Assembly (NCBI RefSeq): GCF_934754925.1
Contig: NZ_CAKVJA010000006.1
Span: 1-64,000 of the forward strand
Source of the DNA: an uncultured Clostridium sp.
GTDB taxonomy: Bacteria; Bacillota; Clostridia; Clostridiales; Clostridiaceae
Direction: 5' to 3'
DNA: 64,000 nucleotides
The stretch's first letter is position 1; each line of letters starts with the position of its first letter. Shown in pieces: positions 34,770 to 42,984 of the stretch. The position numbers were made by a program, and so were the translations under genes. The notes under the pieces were generated by a model. It saw only the letters and a program-made list of their open reading frames with translations. It ran no database searches and was not told where the DNA came from.

Positions 34770-35579
34770 CTATTTATTTTGGAAATTCTTTGATCTTCTT
34801 TCTAAAAATGCAGTCATTCCTTCAACTTGATCTTCAGAATCAAAACACTTTCCAAAATTCTCTGCTTCAATTTCAATAGCTTTATCTATATCTACTTGCA
34901 TTCCTCTATTAATAGCATCTTTACAAAGCTTAACAGCTATTGGTGCATTAGCACAAATAGTCAATGCCATCTTCTTAGTTTCTTCCATTAAGTTTTCTAA
35001 TGGTACAACTTTATTAACTAATCCGATTCTTAAGGCTTCTTCAGCATTAATCATTCCACAAGTATAAATTAACTCCTTAGCTTTACCTAAACCAACTATT
35101 CTAGGTAATCTTTGAGTTCCTCCAAAACCTGGTGTAATTCCAAGACCAGCTTCTGGTTGAGCAAATTTTGCCTTTTCTGAAGCTATTCTTATGTCACATG
35201 CCATAGCAAGTTCGCATCCGCCACCTAAGGCAAATCCTGAAATTGCAGCTATAACTGGCTTGTCTAATTTTTCTAATTTTCTGAATACTTTATTACCTAA
35301 AAGACCAAACTCTTCTCCACCCTTAGAGTCTAAATCTTTCATTTCAGCTATATCAGCTCCAGCAACAAAAGATTTTTCTCCGGCACCTGTAAGTATTACA
35401 CAATAAACATTATTGTCTCTCTCAATATTTGTAATAGCTAAATCTAATTCTCTTAAAGTATCTGAGTTTAAAGCATTTAATGCTTTTGGTCTGTTTATTG
35501 TTATAATTGCTAAATTCCCTTCTTTTTCAAGAGCTACATTTTTTAACTCTTCTTCTAAAATAACATTTTTAATCTCCAT
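34770..35579 (-). CDS. crt: Crotonase (3-hydroxybutyryl-CoA dehydratase)
   Basis: A 269-residue enoyl-CoA hydratase-fold enzyme that dehydrates 3-hydroxybutyryl-CoA to crotonyl-CoA. Family blocks are ITINRPKALNAL, GAGEKSFVAGADIAEM (oxyanion hole), ISGFALGGGCELAMACDIRIAS with a catalytic glutamate, and PEAGLGITPGFGGTQRLPRIVG. The ATG at 35579 has GGAGGAG upstream; longer in-frame starts would run through the Rex operator and are rejected. The N-terminus appears about eight residues longer than C. acetobutylicum Crt, with NVILE echoed by NVALE. First gene of the butyryl-CoA operon. Confidence 0.97.
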   Translation of the reverse strand: MEIKNVILEEELKNVALEKEGNLAIITINRPKALNALNSDTLRELDLAITNIERDNNVYCVILTGAGEKSFVAGADIAEMKDLDSKGGEEFGLLGNKVFRKLEKLDKPVIAAISGFALGGGCELAMACDIRIASEKAKFAQPEAGLGITPGFGGTQRLPRIVGLGKAKELIYTCGMINAEEALRIGLVNKVVPLENLMEETKKMALTICANAPIAVKLCKDAINRGMQVDIDKAIEIEAENFGKCFDSEDQVEGMTAFLERRSKNFQNK

Positions 35580-35626
35580 AAATTCTCCTCCTCTTATACC
35601 CATAAATAACATAAATACCCGATTTA

Positions 35627-35644
35627 TTGTTAGATAATTAACAA
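35627..35644. promoter_or_regulatory. Rex operator upstream of crt
   Basis: TTGTTAGATAATTAACAA matches the 18-bp clostridial Rex site TTGTTAAnnnnTTAACAA with one substitution. It lies about 50 bp upstream of crt, in the promoter region. Rex bound to NAD+ would repress the operon; a high NADH ratio would release it. Confidence 0.88.
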
Positions 35645-35862
35645 AGCTTATCAAAAAAACTCTTATATATCCTTTTCTTTGGTTAGAAGATTCTGAATAA
35701 TTATAACCCACTTACAATTATAATATCTAAATTTATCATTTGCAATCAATATTTTCTTTTTTAGTATATAATTTACATTTTTTCAAATATTTTTCTTATA
35801 GCATATTTTCTTTTTCTATTTTTCATCTTTCTTTTCTATTGCATACTTATTAACAAAGTAAA

Positions 35863-35892
35863 AAATAGTTGTTGCATAAGCAACAACTATTT
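35863..35892 (-). terminator. Terminator of rex
   Basis: AAATAGTTGTTGC and GCAACAACTATTT form a perfect 13-bp stem with a 4-base loop and a T run on the minus strand; the rex stop codon is at the stem base. Confidence 0.9.
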
Positions 35893-36521
35893 TAATTATC
35901 TTTCATTAAATATACTAAAGTTAATAAACTTTCTGACAGATGAACATTTTCTACCTTAACATCTTCAGGCACAACTAAATCTACAGGTGCAAAGTTCCAA
36001 ATGCCTTTTATTCCACCTTTAACTAACATATCACTAACCTTTTGTGCATTAATTCTTGGAACACATATAATTCCAATATCTACTCTATTTTCTTGTAAAA
36101 ATTCAGATAAAGTATCTATATCTCTAATTTCAATATCTCTTATTCTCATTCCTACAAGCTTTGGATTAGCATCAAAAATGCACTCAATAGATAAACCTAA
36201 CTCTGAAAATCTATTATAATTAGCAATTGCCTGCCCTAAATTACCTGCACCAATTATTACTCCTGTATATTCCTTATCTAGTCCTAAAATCAAACTTATT
36301 TGTTTATATAATTCTTTTACATTATATCCGTATCCTTGCTGCCCAAAGTCACCAAAATTATTTAAATCTTGTCTTATTTGAGATGCTGTAAATCCAATTT
36401 TCTCACCTAACTCTTTAGATGAAATTCTATCTACATCATTTCTCATTAACTCTTTCAAATATCTATGGTACTTTGGTAATCTTTTAATTACTGCCATAGA
36501 AACATTCTTCTTTTTCTCCAT
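35892..36521 (-). CDS. rex: Redox-sensing transcriptional repressor Rex
   Basis: A 209-residue homodimeric regulator that senses the NADH/NAD+ ratio. The N-terminal winged helix (LPKYHRYLKEL, then ELGEKIGFTASQIRQDLNNFGDFGQ) is followed by a Rossmann domain with VIIGAGNLGQAIANY and a C-terminal domain-swapped helix. It is directly upstream of, and on the same strand as, crt-bcd-etfBA-hbd, whose promoter region has a near-consensus Rex site. A terminator separates the two units. TATAAT on the minus strand at 36561-36566 could be its own -10 box. Confidence 0.97.
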   Translation of the reverse strand: MEKKKNVSMAVIKRLPKYHRYLKELMRNDVDRISSKELGEKIGFTASQIRQDLNNFGDFGQQGYGYNVKELYKQISLILGLDKEYTGVIIGAGNLGQAIANYNRFSELGLSIECIFDANPKLVGMRIRDIEIRDIDTLSEFLQENRVDIGIICVPRINAQKVSDMLVKGGIKGIWNFAPVDLVVPEDVKVENVHLSESLLTLVYLMKDN

Positions 36522-36734
36522 AGTATATGAATCTCCTTAATACACTTCAATAATATTTCTATTATAATCCAACTTTGATAATATAATAACATACTTTTTG
36601 TTTTTTTTCTAGAATTTAATATATAAGTAAAACTTTTTTATATAATTCCCAAATTTAGTTTTTCCTATTTATTTAATTTTATTAACTTTTTTCTATGAAA
36701 ATTTTTAAAGGTTTGCAAATATTTTTACTTATTT

Positions 36735-36885
36735 AAAAAATAGAGACTTATGTATAACTTAGCAGATCAGTTATACATAAGTCTCGTATAGAAGCAAAGT
36801 CAAATATTATGGACTATTTGACTTGTATACAAGCATCAAAGTGACCTTGTATGCTATACCCTTACGCCTAAAATGTTCTCGACTT
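36735..36885 (-). ncRNA. Orphan structured RNA (candidate small RNA or riboswitch-like element)
   Basis: A minus-strand transcript of about 150 nt is predicted between the metal ATPase gene and rex. A perfect sigmaA promoter lies just upstream. The RNA can fold into a base helix (CGTAAG with CTTATG, then GGTATAG with CTATAC) enclosing two hairpins (ATACAAG with CTTGTAT; AAGTCAAATA with TATTTGACTT). It ends in a 17-bp terminator (GAGACTTATGTATAACT with its complement) and a T run. The outer strands, AAGGG and ACGAGACTT, echo the yybP-ykoY element at 42533-42617, but the interior does not. I do not recognise the class. Confidence 0.6.
36743..36785 (-). terminator. Strong terminator of orphan RNA
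   Basis: Perfect 17-bp arms GAGACTTATGTATAACT and AGTTATACATAAGTCTC with a 9-base loop, followed by TATTTTTT on the minus strand. Confidence 0.95.
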
Positions 36886-36890
36886 ATCTT

Positions 36891-36919
36891 ATTATAAACA
36901 AGGTGATATTCTTTGTCAA
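36891..36919 (-). promoter_or_regulatory. Consensus sigmaA promoter of orphan RNA
   Basis: TTGACA (36914-36919) and TATAAT (36891-36896) with exactly 17 bp between, on the minus strand, starting directly after the ATPase stop codon. Every promoter base matches consensus. Confidence 0.85.
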
Positions 36920-36922
36920 TAT

Positions 36923-39115
36923 TTATCGAATTATTCTCATTGAATTTAAAACAGCTATTAATGTTACTCCAACATCAGCAAAAACTGCAGCCCACATATT
37001 TGTTAAACCTAATACAACCAAAAACATTACTATTACTTTAACACCTAATGAAAATATTATATTTTGCCATAAAATTTTATTAGTTCTCCTAGATACTCTT
37101 ATAGCTTCTGATATTTCTTCAATTTTGTCTTTCATTAAAACAACATCAGCTGCTTCTATTGCTGCATCTGATCCTATTCCTCCCATAGCAACCCCTATAT
37201 CAGCCCTTGCTAAAACAGGTGCATCATTTATTCCATCACCAACAAATAATACTTTTCCCTTTGAATTTTTCTTGCTTAGTATATCTTCTATCTTACTTAC
37301 CTTATCTCCTGGTAAAAGCTCTGAATATACCTCATCTATTCCTATATCTTTTGCTACTTTATCCGCAACATTTTTATTGTCACCTGTAAGCATTATAGTG
37401 TTCTTTATTCCAACATCCTTTAATTCAGATAAGGCTTCTTTTACGTTTTCCTTTATTTCATCTGAAATAACTATATTTCCTTTATACTCACCATTAATAG
37501 CAACATGAACTATTGTTCCAATAGAATCTATATTATCATAATTTATATTATTCATTTCCATCAATTTACTATTCCCAAGTAAAACATCATCTTCTCTTAT
37601 AGTTACTTCTATTCCATGGCCTGAAATTTCTTTATAATCTTTTATTTCATCTTTATTAATATCTTTTCCATAGGCCTTTGCTATTGATACTGCAATTGGA
37701 TGATTTGAATGTATTTCTCCCATAGCAGTAATTTCTAGCAATTCATCTTTAGTTATATTTTTAGCATTTATTTCAGTAACTTCAAAAACTCCTTTTGTTA
37801 GCGATCCAGTCTTATCAAATACTACTACCTCACTATCTTTAAGAGCCTCTAAATAATTTCCTCCCTTAACTAAAATACCTTTTTTAGAAGCAGCTCCTAT
37901 TCCTGAGAAAAATCCTAATGGAATTGAAACAACTAAAGCACACGGACAAGATACAACTAATATAGAGAGCGCTTTATAAATCCACTCTGAAAAGGTAGCA
38001 TCTTTAATTATAATAGGTGGTATTATAGCTACTAACACTGCAATTGCAACTACTATTGGAGTATAAACCTTTGCAAATTTAGTTATAAACTTTTCTGTTG
38101 GAGCCTTTTTATTTGATGCATTTTCTACTAATTCTAAAATTCTAGCAACTGTTGATTCTCTAAACTCCTTATATACCTTTACTTTTAAAACACCATTATT
38201 ATTTATTGAACCTGATAATATTTCATTTCCAATTGTAACTTCACGTGGTACTGATTCTCCCGTCAACGCAGATGTATCTATGAAACTTGTTCCTTCTAAA
38301 ATAATTCCATCTAAAGGTACTCTTTCTCCTGGCTTAACAATAATAGATTCTCCTATAAATACTTCTTCTGGTGATACTTTAACCTCCTTACCATCCCTTA
38401 AAACATTTGCATAATCAGCTCTTATATCCATAAGAGAAGATATTGATTTTCTTGATTTATTTACAGCATACCCTTGAAATACTTCTCCTATTTGATAGAA
38501 CAACATAACTGCAACAGCTTCTGGATATTCTCCAATAAAGAATGCACCTATTGTAGCAATACTCATTAAGAAATTTTCATCAAAAATTTCTCCTCTGAGA
38601 ATATTCTTAATAGCACTTAATATTACTTCTCCACCTATTATTAAATAACTTATTCCAAATAGCATAAATGATAATAAATTTTCATTACTTTTATAAGCTA
38701 ATGCAATAACATAAACTATAGCTCCAATTATTAATAACAAATTATCTTTAACATATCCTAGAAATCCATTATTATTTTCCTTAATTTCATGAGTATGACC
38801 ATGATGTTCTTCTTCATGATTTTCATACTTACTATTACTACAACAACTACTAGTACATTTTGCCTTATTAGAATCTATAACTTTATTATCTAATTTTTCA
38901 ATGACTTTAACATGTGGTTCTAACTTTTTAACTATTAACTTAATTTCATTTACTATACTGTTTTTTTCTCTTTCTTCATGAATTTCTACTGTCAATACTG
39001 TTGTGGAGAAATTTAATGAGGCATTTTTTATTCCATTTATTTTATTAACTTTAGCTTCTATTTTGCTAGCACAATTAGCACAATTTAACCCACTTAAAAC
39101 TAATTTAAATTCCAT
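36923..39115 (-). CDS. CadA/ZntA-type heavy-metal P1B-ATPase
   Basis: A 730-residue metal efflux pump, probably for Cd2+, Zn2+ or Pb2+. It has one N-terminal HMA domain with NCANC (about residues 13-17), then a Cys/His-rich linker (CTSSCCS and HEEEHHGHTHE, about 87-110), eight membrane helices with the CPCAL translocation motif (about 390), the actuator loop (SALTGESVP), the DKTGSLTKG phosphorylation site and GDGINDAPVLARAD. CPC with upstream helices lacking Cu-type signatures favours divalent metals. It lies 28 bp after an ArsR-family regulator gene. Confidence 0.93.
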   Translation of the reverse strand: MEFKLVLSGLNCANCASKIEAKVNKINGIKNASLNFSTTVLTVEIHEEREKNSIVNEIKLIVKKLEPHVKVIEKLDNKVIDSNKAKCTSSCCSNSKYENHEEEHHGHTHEIKENNNGFLGYVKDNLLLIIGAIVYVIALAYKSNENLLSFMLFGISYLIIGGEVILSAIKNILRGEIFDENFLMSIATIGAFFIGEYPEAVAVMLFYQIGEVFQGYAVNKSRKSISSLMDIRADYANVLRDGKEVKVSPEEVFIGESIIVKPGERVPLDGIILEGTSFIDTSALTGESVPREVTIGNEILSGSINNNGVLKVKVYKEFRESTVARILELVENASNKKAPTEKFITKFAKVYTPIVVAIAVLVAIIPPIIIKDATFSEWIYKALSILVVSCPCALVVSIPLGFFSGIGAASKKGILVKGGNYLEALKDSEVVVFDKTGSLTKGVFEVTEINAKNITKDELLEITAMGEIHSNHPIAVSIAKAYGKDINKDEIKDYKEISGHGIEVTIREDDVLLGNSKLMEMNNINYDNIDSIGTIVHVAINGEYKGNIVISDEIKENVKEALSELKDVGIKNTIMLTGDNKNVADKVAKDIGIDEVYSELLPGDKVSKIEDILSKKNSKGKVLFVGDGINDAPVLARADIGVAMGGIGSDAAIEAADVVLMKDKIEEISEAIRVSRRTNKILWQNIIFSLGVKVIVMFLVVLGLTNMWAAVFADVGVTLIAVLNSMRIIR

Positions 39116-39143
39116 ACAAGATTCCCCCTTTATTTTTTCATAT

Positions 39144-39512
39144 TTATTCAGTGATATGTTTTAATCCTTCATCAAATATATGCTTGATATGTTCATCCTC
39201 TAATGAATAATAAATTATCTTTCCTGAACGTCTAAATTTAACAAGCCTAGCGGCCTTTAAAACCCTTAGCTGATGAGAAATTGCTGACTGGCTAACATTT
39301 AATAAAACTGCTAAATCACAAACACACATTTCTGATTCAAATAATGCACAAAGTATTTTTATTCTTGTACTATCTCCAAAAACCTTAAACAGTTCTGCTA
39401 AATCATATAAAGTTTCGTCCTTTGGTAATTTCTCTTTCACTTCACTAACTATTTCCCCATGTATAACATTACATGAGCAACTTTCAATATTGTTATCAAC
39501 ATTATTTTTCAT
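39144..39512 (-). CDS. ArsR/SmtB-family metal-sensing repressor (CadC/CzrA-like)
   Basis: A 122-residue winged-helix repressor released by metal binding. The N-terminus has CSC near residue 12; the alpha-3 region carries ESEMCVCDLAVLL, the CxC metal site of CadC-like sensors; the recognition helix is SQSAISHQLRVLKAARLV. The last helix has DEHIKHIFDEGLKHI, whose Asp/His spacing fits the alpha-5 zinc site. Both site types suggest sensing of Cd/Pb and Zn. It is the first gene of the efflux operon, with the palindromic operator upstream. Confidence 0.92.
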   Translation of the reverse strand: MKNNVDNNIESCSCNVIHGEIVSEVKEKLPKDETLYDLAELFKVFGDSTRIKILCALFESEMCVCDLAVLLNVSQSAISHQLRVLKAARLVKFRRSGKIIYYSLEDEHIKHIFDEGLKHITE

Positions 39513-39581
39513 AATATATTCACTCCTATAATAAATAGTATTTGTATTTAAAGTAATATTTATATTTATTATTATATATAA

Positions 39582-39605
39582 ACATATGAATAATTGTTCA
39601 TATGT
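39582..39605. promoter_or_regulatory. ArsR/SmtB-type operator
   Basis: A 12-2-12-type inverted repeat, ACATATGAATAATTGTTCATATGT in two halves of 12 bases, at the predicted transcription start of the regulator-ATPase operon. ATATGAAnnnnnnTTCATAT is typical of SmtB/CadC operators. Confidence 0.85.
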
Positions 39606-39615
39606 TTATATTATT

Positions 39616-39645
39616 ATTATATGCTTATCCTACTAAATTAGTCAA
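39616..39645 (-). promoter_or_regulatory. SigmaA promoter of metal-efflux operon
   Basis: TTGACT (39640-39645) and TATAAT (39616-39621) with an 18-bp spacer on the minus strand, directly upstream of the operator. Confidence 0.75.
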
Positions 39646-39688
39646 CATTATTTTTTCCAAATAATTCTTATATATTTTACATAAAAAA

Positions 39689-39732
39689 AAGCACCTAAAT
39701 TAGTAATTTGCTTAAAACTAATTTAGGTACTT
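39689..39732 (-). terminator. Terminator of P2-type ATPase gene
   Basis: AAGTACCTAAATTAGT and ACTAATTTAGGTGCTT form a 16-bp stem with one mismatch, followed by TTTTTTTAT on the minus strand. Confidence 0.9.
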
Positions 39733-39752
39733 AATTATTTAAACTTATTTTA

Positions 39753-42419
39753 TTATGCTATATTTTTTAATTCATTATTAGAATCCCTTGAAACATTTCT
39801 TTTTAATTTCTTACTTTCTACTATCTCATTTATAACCTTAAATATTTGAATTATTAATGTTGGTATAAATGCTAATACATATATTTGTACATATTGACTT
39901 ACCATTAAATTTTCTACCTCAAATAACACTTGAAGTCCTGGAACAAATAATACTGCATTTAATAAAACTAATCCTATTCCGAAAGCATACCAAACATACT
40001 TATTAGAAAATACACCTAATTTAAATATTGATCCTTTACCTCTACAGTTAAATCCATGAAATAACCTAGCTAAACAAAGTGTTGCAAAAGCCATAGTTGA
40101 AGCTGTTAAAGGAGTTTTCATAGGATTTCCTAAATAAAAAGCGATTATTGTGAATATAGCAATTAATACCCCTTCTACTCCTAATCCCAATAAAAAATCC
40201 TTATTTAAAATAGATTCATTCTTTCCTCTTGGTTTATCTTTCAATAAGTCTCTACTAGACTTTTCCATCCCTATTGCTATTGCAGGTAAACTATCTGTTA
40301 AAAGATTTATAAATAATAAATGAACTGCTGCAAAAGGCATTGGCAATGCCATAATTGAAGAATATAAGACTGCTATTATTCCTGAAGTATTGCCTGATAA
40401 TAAGAATCTTATAGAACTCTTTATATTACTATAAATACTTCTACCATTAGCAACTGACTTTACTATTGTTGCAAAATTATCATCTGTTAAAATTACAGAA
40501 GCTGCATCTTTAGAAACTTCTGTACCTGTGATGCCCATAGCTATACCTATATCTGCTTGTTTCAATGCTGGAGCATCATTTACACCGTCACCTGTCATTG
40601 CAACTATTTGTCCCTTTTCTTGCCACGCTCTTACAATTCTAATTTTATGCTCTGGAGATACTCTTGCATAAACAGATATATGTTCAATATTTTCTTTTAA
40701 TTCTTCATCTGACATTTTATCTATTTCTAATCCTTCAATTGCCTTATCTCCCTCTCTTAAGATTCCTATTTCTTTAGCTATAGCTGATGCTGTTATTTTA
40801 TGGTCTCCAGTAATCATTATTGGTTTTATACCTGCCATTATACAATCTGCAACAGCTTGTTTACTTTCTTCTCTTGGGGGATCAATCATTGAAATTAATC
40901 CTATAAAAATATAATTATATTCATCATTTAAATTTAATTCTTTAATCTCATTTAACTCTTTATATGCAAAACATAATACTCTTAAACCAGACTCTGATAA
41001 TCTTCTATTTACATCTAATATTTCATTTTTATCATTTTCTGTTAATTCCCTTACTCCATCTGAAGTCATTATAAACTTAACTCTATCTAATATAACGTCC
41101 AAAGCACCTTTAGTAAACATGATATTTTTGCTATCAATTTTATGCAGTGTACTCATAAGTTTTCTATCTGAATCAAATGGAATTTCTGCTAATCTTTCAT
41201 ATTTACTTCTTAATTCTACTTCATTTATTAAAATTTCATGTCCTAAGTTTACTAATGCTACTTCTGTTGGATCCCCAATCTCCTTTCCATCTTTTGAAGT
41301 TGAGTCATTACATAAAATAGAATTTTTAATTAGATATTCTTCAACTTTATTATCTAATGAAATTTCAGATCCATTAATTAACTTTCCATCAACATATATT
41401 TTTCTAACTGTCATTTTATTCTGAGTTAAAGTACCTGTTTTATCTGAACATATTATAGAAACTGAACCTAACCCCTCAACAGCTCTAAGCTTTTTAATAA
41501 TTGCATTTTCTTTTGCCATCTTTTGAGTTCCTAGTGCTAAGACAATAGTAACTATAGAACTTAACGCTTCTGGAATAGCTGCAACAGCTAAAGCAACTGC
41601 AAACATCAACGAATCAAGAACTGGCATTTTTCTATATAGAAATAATCCAAATACAATTGTACATATAACTAATATTATAATAGCTAGCTTTTTACTAAAA
41701 TCATCTAAACTAACTTGTAAAGGTGTTTTCTTTTCTTGTGTTTCTTCCATAAGAGTAGCTATTTTACCTATTTCAGTTTTCATACCTGTATTTGTTACAA
41801 CCACTAAAGCCCTGCCATAAGTTACTAAAGAACCTGAAAACACCATATTCTTTTGATCTCCTAAAGCAACTTCTTCACTATCTATCTTATCAGTAATTTT
41901 ATCTACACTTAAAGATTCTCCAGTAAGAGAACTTTCATTTACTTGTAATGAATAACTTTCAATTACTCTACCATCAGCTGTAATTAAATCACCAGCCTCT
42001 AGAGCTAAAATATCACCTGGAACAACATCTCTTGATTGTATTTCTATCTTCTTACCATCTCTTATTACTTTTGCACATGGTGCTGACAACGCTTTTAATG
42101 AGTCTAAGGATTGTTCTGCTTTAAAGTGCTGAATTGTTCCTAGTACTGCATTTAAAATTATTACACTAAATATAACAATAGTACTCTCTACATTATCACT
42201 TAACATAGATATTATTCCAGCTGCAATCAAAATAAATATTAGTAAATCCTTAAATTGGCTAAAGAACACTTGAACTACACTTTTATTCTTTTTTTGATTT
42301 AATTCATTAAATCCATAGGTAGATAAATTTTCCTTTGCTTGTCTAGTACTTAATCCTTCTTTTGATACTTTAAGATAATTTAATGCCTCTTCTGTAGTTT
42401 TAGAAAAATACTTTTCCAT
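39753..42419 (-). CDS. P2-type cation ATPase, predicted Mn2+/Ca2+ exporter
   Basis: An 888-residue SERCA/PMCA-like P-type ATPase. Visible are the N-terminal cation ATPase domain, the actuator SSLTGESLSVDK, the CSDKTGTLTQNKM phosphorylation site (about 320), the GDPTEVAL nucleotide-domain block and the TGDGVNDAPALKQADIGIAMG hinge. The fourth membrane helix has AIPEALSS instead of the SERCA PEGLP. Sequence alone would suggest calcium, but the yybP-ykoY (Mn2+) riboswitch directly upstream argues for manganese export, as for riboswitch-linked ATPases of lactic acid bacteria. GGAGG precedes the ATG. Confidence 0.9.
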   Translation of the reverse strand: MEKYFSKTTEEALNYLKVSKEGLSTRQAKENLSTYGFNELNQKKNKSVVQVFFSQFKDLLIFILIAAGIISMLSDNVESTIVIFSVIILNAVLGTIQHFKAEQSLDSLKALSAPCAKVIRDGKKIEIQSRDVVPGDILALEAGDLITADGRVIESYSLQVNESSLTGESLSVDKITDKIDSEEVALGDQKNMVFSGSLVTYGRALVVVTNTGMKTEIGKIATLMEETQEKKTPLQVSLDDFSKKLAIIILVICTIVFGLFLYRKMPVLDSLMFAVALAVAAIPEALSSIVTIVLALGTQKMAKENAIIKKLRAVEGLGSVSIICSDKTGTLTQNKMTVRKIYVDGKLINGSEISLDNKVEEYLIKNSILCNDSTSKDGKEIGDPTEVALVNLGHEILINEVELRSKYERLAEIPFDSDRKLMSTLHKIDSKNIMFTKGALDVILDRVKFIMTSDGVRELTENDKNEILDVNRRLSESGLRVLCFAYKELNEIKELNLNDEYNYIFIGLISMIDPPREESKQAVADCIMAGIKPIMITGDHKITASAIAKEIGILREGDKAIEGLEIDKMSDEELKENIEHISVYARVSPEHKIRIVRAWQEKGQIVAMTGDGVNDAPALKQADIGIAMGITGTEVSKDAASVILTDDNFATIVKSVANGRSIYSNIKSSIRFLLSGNTSGIIAVLYSSIMALPMPFAAVHLLFINLLTDSLPAIAIGMEKSSRDLLKDKPRGKNESILNKDFLLGLGVEGVLIAIFTIIAFYLGNPMKTPLTASTMAFATLCLARLFHGFNCRGKGSIFKLGVFSNKYVWYAFGIGLVLLNAVLFVPGLQVLFEVENLMVSQYVQIYVLAFIPTLIIQIFKVINEIVESKKLKRNVSRDSNNELKNIA

Positions 42420-42473
42420 AAAGTCCTCCTTATTTTTAATGATAAATTTTGGGGTTAACTTTTATTAATTAAT

Positions 42474-42543
42474 AAAAAAAGAGACCCTTAATATAATCCT
42501 CAAACTTAAGTAACAGTAACTTAAGGATTATATTAAAAGTCTC
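42474..42543 (-). terminator. Riboswitch-controlled terminator
   Basis: A long hairpin (GAGAC, TTAATATAATCC and ACTTAAG arms) followed by TTTTTTTATT on the minus strand. Its 5' arm overlaps the GAGACTTTTAA that closes P1 of the Mn2+ riboswitch, giving mutually exclusive folds. Confidence 0.9.
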
Positions 42544-42617
42544 GTAACCTAAATGGTATATAACACCAGGCATAAGCCGCGATTGTTGATGTTATATTTT
42601 ATACTACTCCCCTTTAA
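42533..42617 (-). promoter_or_regulatory. yybP-ykoY (Mn2+) riboswitch
   Basis: The minus strand starts TTAAAGGGGAGTAGT, the hallmark 5' segment of yybP-ykoY, and closes with TTACGAGACTTTTAA. Between them is a hairpin (ATATAACATC with GGTGTTATAT) enclosing CAACAATCGCGG and GCCTG. This class binds Mn2+ and usually controls manganese exporters. Here it precedes a P-type ATPase gene by about 110 bp, with a terminator in between. Confidence 0.88.
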
Positions 42618-42642
42618 TAGAGATATTCTTTTTTATAAAAAT

Positions 42643-42671
42643 ATTATATTCTAATTAATAGTTTTTGTCAA
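42643..42671 (-). promoter_or_regulatory. SigmaA promoter of Mn2+-riboswitch leader
   Basis: TTGACA (42666-42671) and TATAAT (42643-42648) with a 17-bp spacer on the minus strand, about 25 bp upstream of the riboswitch. Confidence 0.85.
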
Positions 42672-42786
42672 TTATTATACATATTTCTTTTTATTTCAAT
42701 TTTCTTTTTTTTATTGTAATATCTCATAAAAATTTATATTTTTCTCAAAATCATATATATACCTTATTTTATTATTTGTATTTTTA

Positions 42787-42795
42787 TGGTATAAT
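42787..42795 (+). promoter_or_regulatory. Extended -10 promoter
   Basis: TGGTATAAT at 42787-42795 matches the extended -10 consensus; no good -35 box is present. It points at the candidate small RNA and the small gene beyond. Confidence 0.6.
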
Positions 42796-42801
42796 TAATA
42801 C

Positions 42802-42865
42802 ATAGACCTACCAGGCAAAAATAGGTTTAAAACAGGGGTAGTCTGCTAGTGCTCCTGTTTTTTTA
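42802..42865 (+). ncRNA. Candidate small RNA or attenuator
   Basis: A predicted transcript of about 64 nt: a hairpin (ACCTA with TAGGT around CCAGGCAAAAA), an A-rich linker, and a terminator hairpin (AACAGGGG with CTCCTGTT, inner TAG with CTA) followed by seven T residues. The first loop's CCAGG is complementary to the terminator's CCTG strand region, so the two could compete. It ends about 120 bp before a small unknown gene. It may be a leader attenuator or an independent RNA; no known class is recognised. Confidence 0.5.
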
Positions 42866-42984
42866 ACTTATATAAAAAATTTATTATTTTTAGTAAACGT
42901 TTAAAGGAATTATTAACTGCTTATAGAAATATATATTTATATATATTAAAAATTTATTTATATTTGGATAAGCGAGGGGTTAAT

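Noticed and set aside
35580..35711. N-terminal extension of crotonase
   Set aside because: It would translate the Rex operator and the ribosome binding site; the start at 35579 is well supported.
36735..36885. NiCo, M-box or standard yybP-ykoY riboswitch
   Set aside because: The interior lacks the GGGGAGTAG segment and the internal CAACAATCGCGG-type loop of yybP-ykoY, and shows no NiCo or M-box signature, so it is reported as unclassified.
36873..37508. Plus-strand open frame opposite the metal ATPase
   Set aside because: It is antisense to the conserved GDGINDAP region and is a shadow of the ATPase gene.
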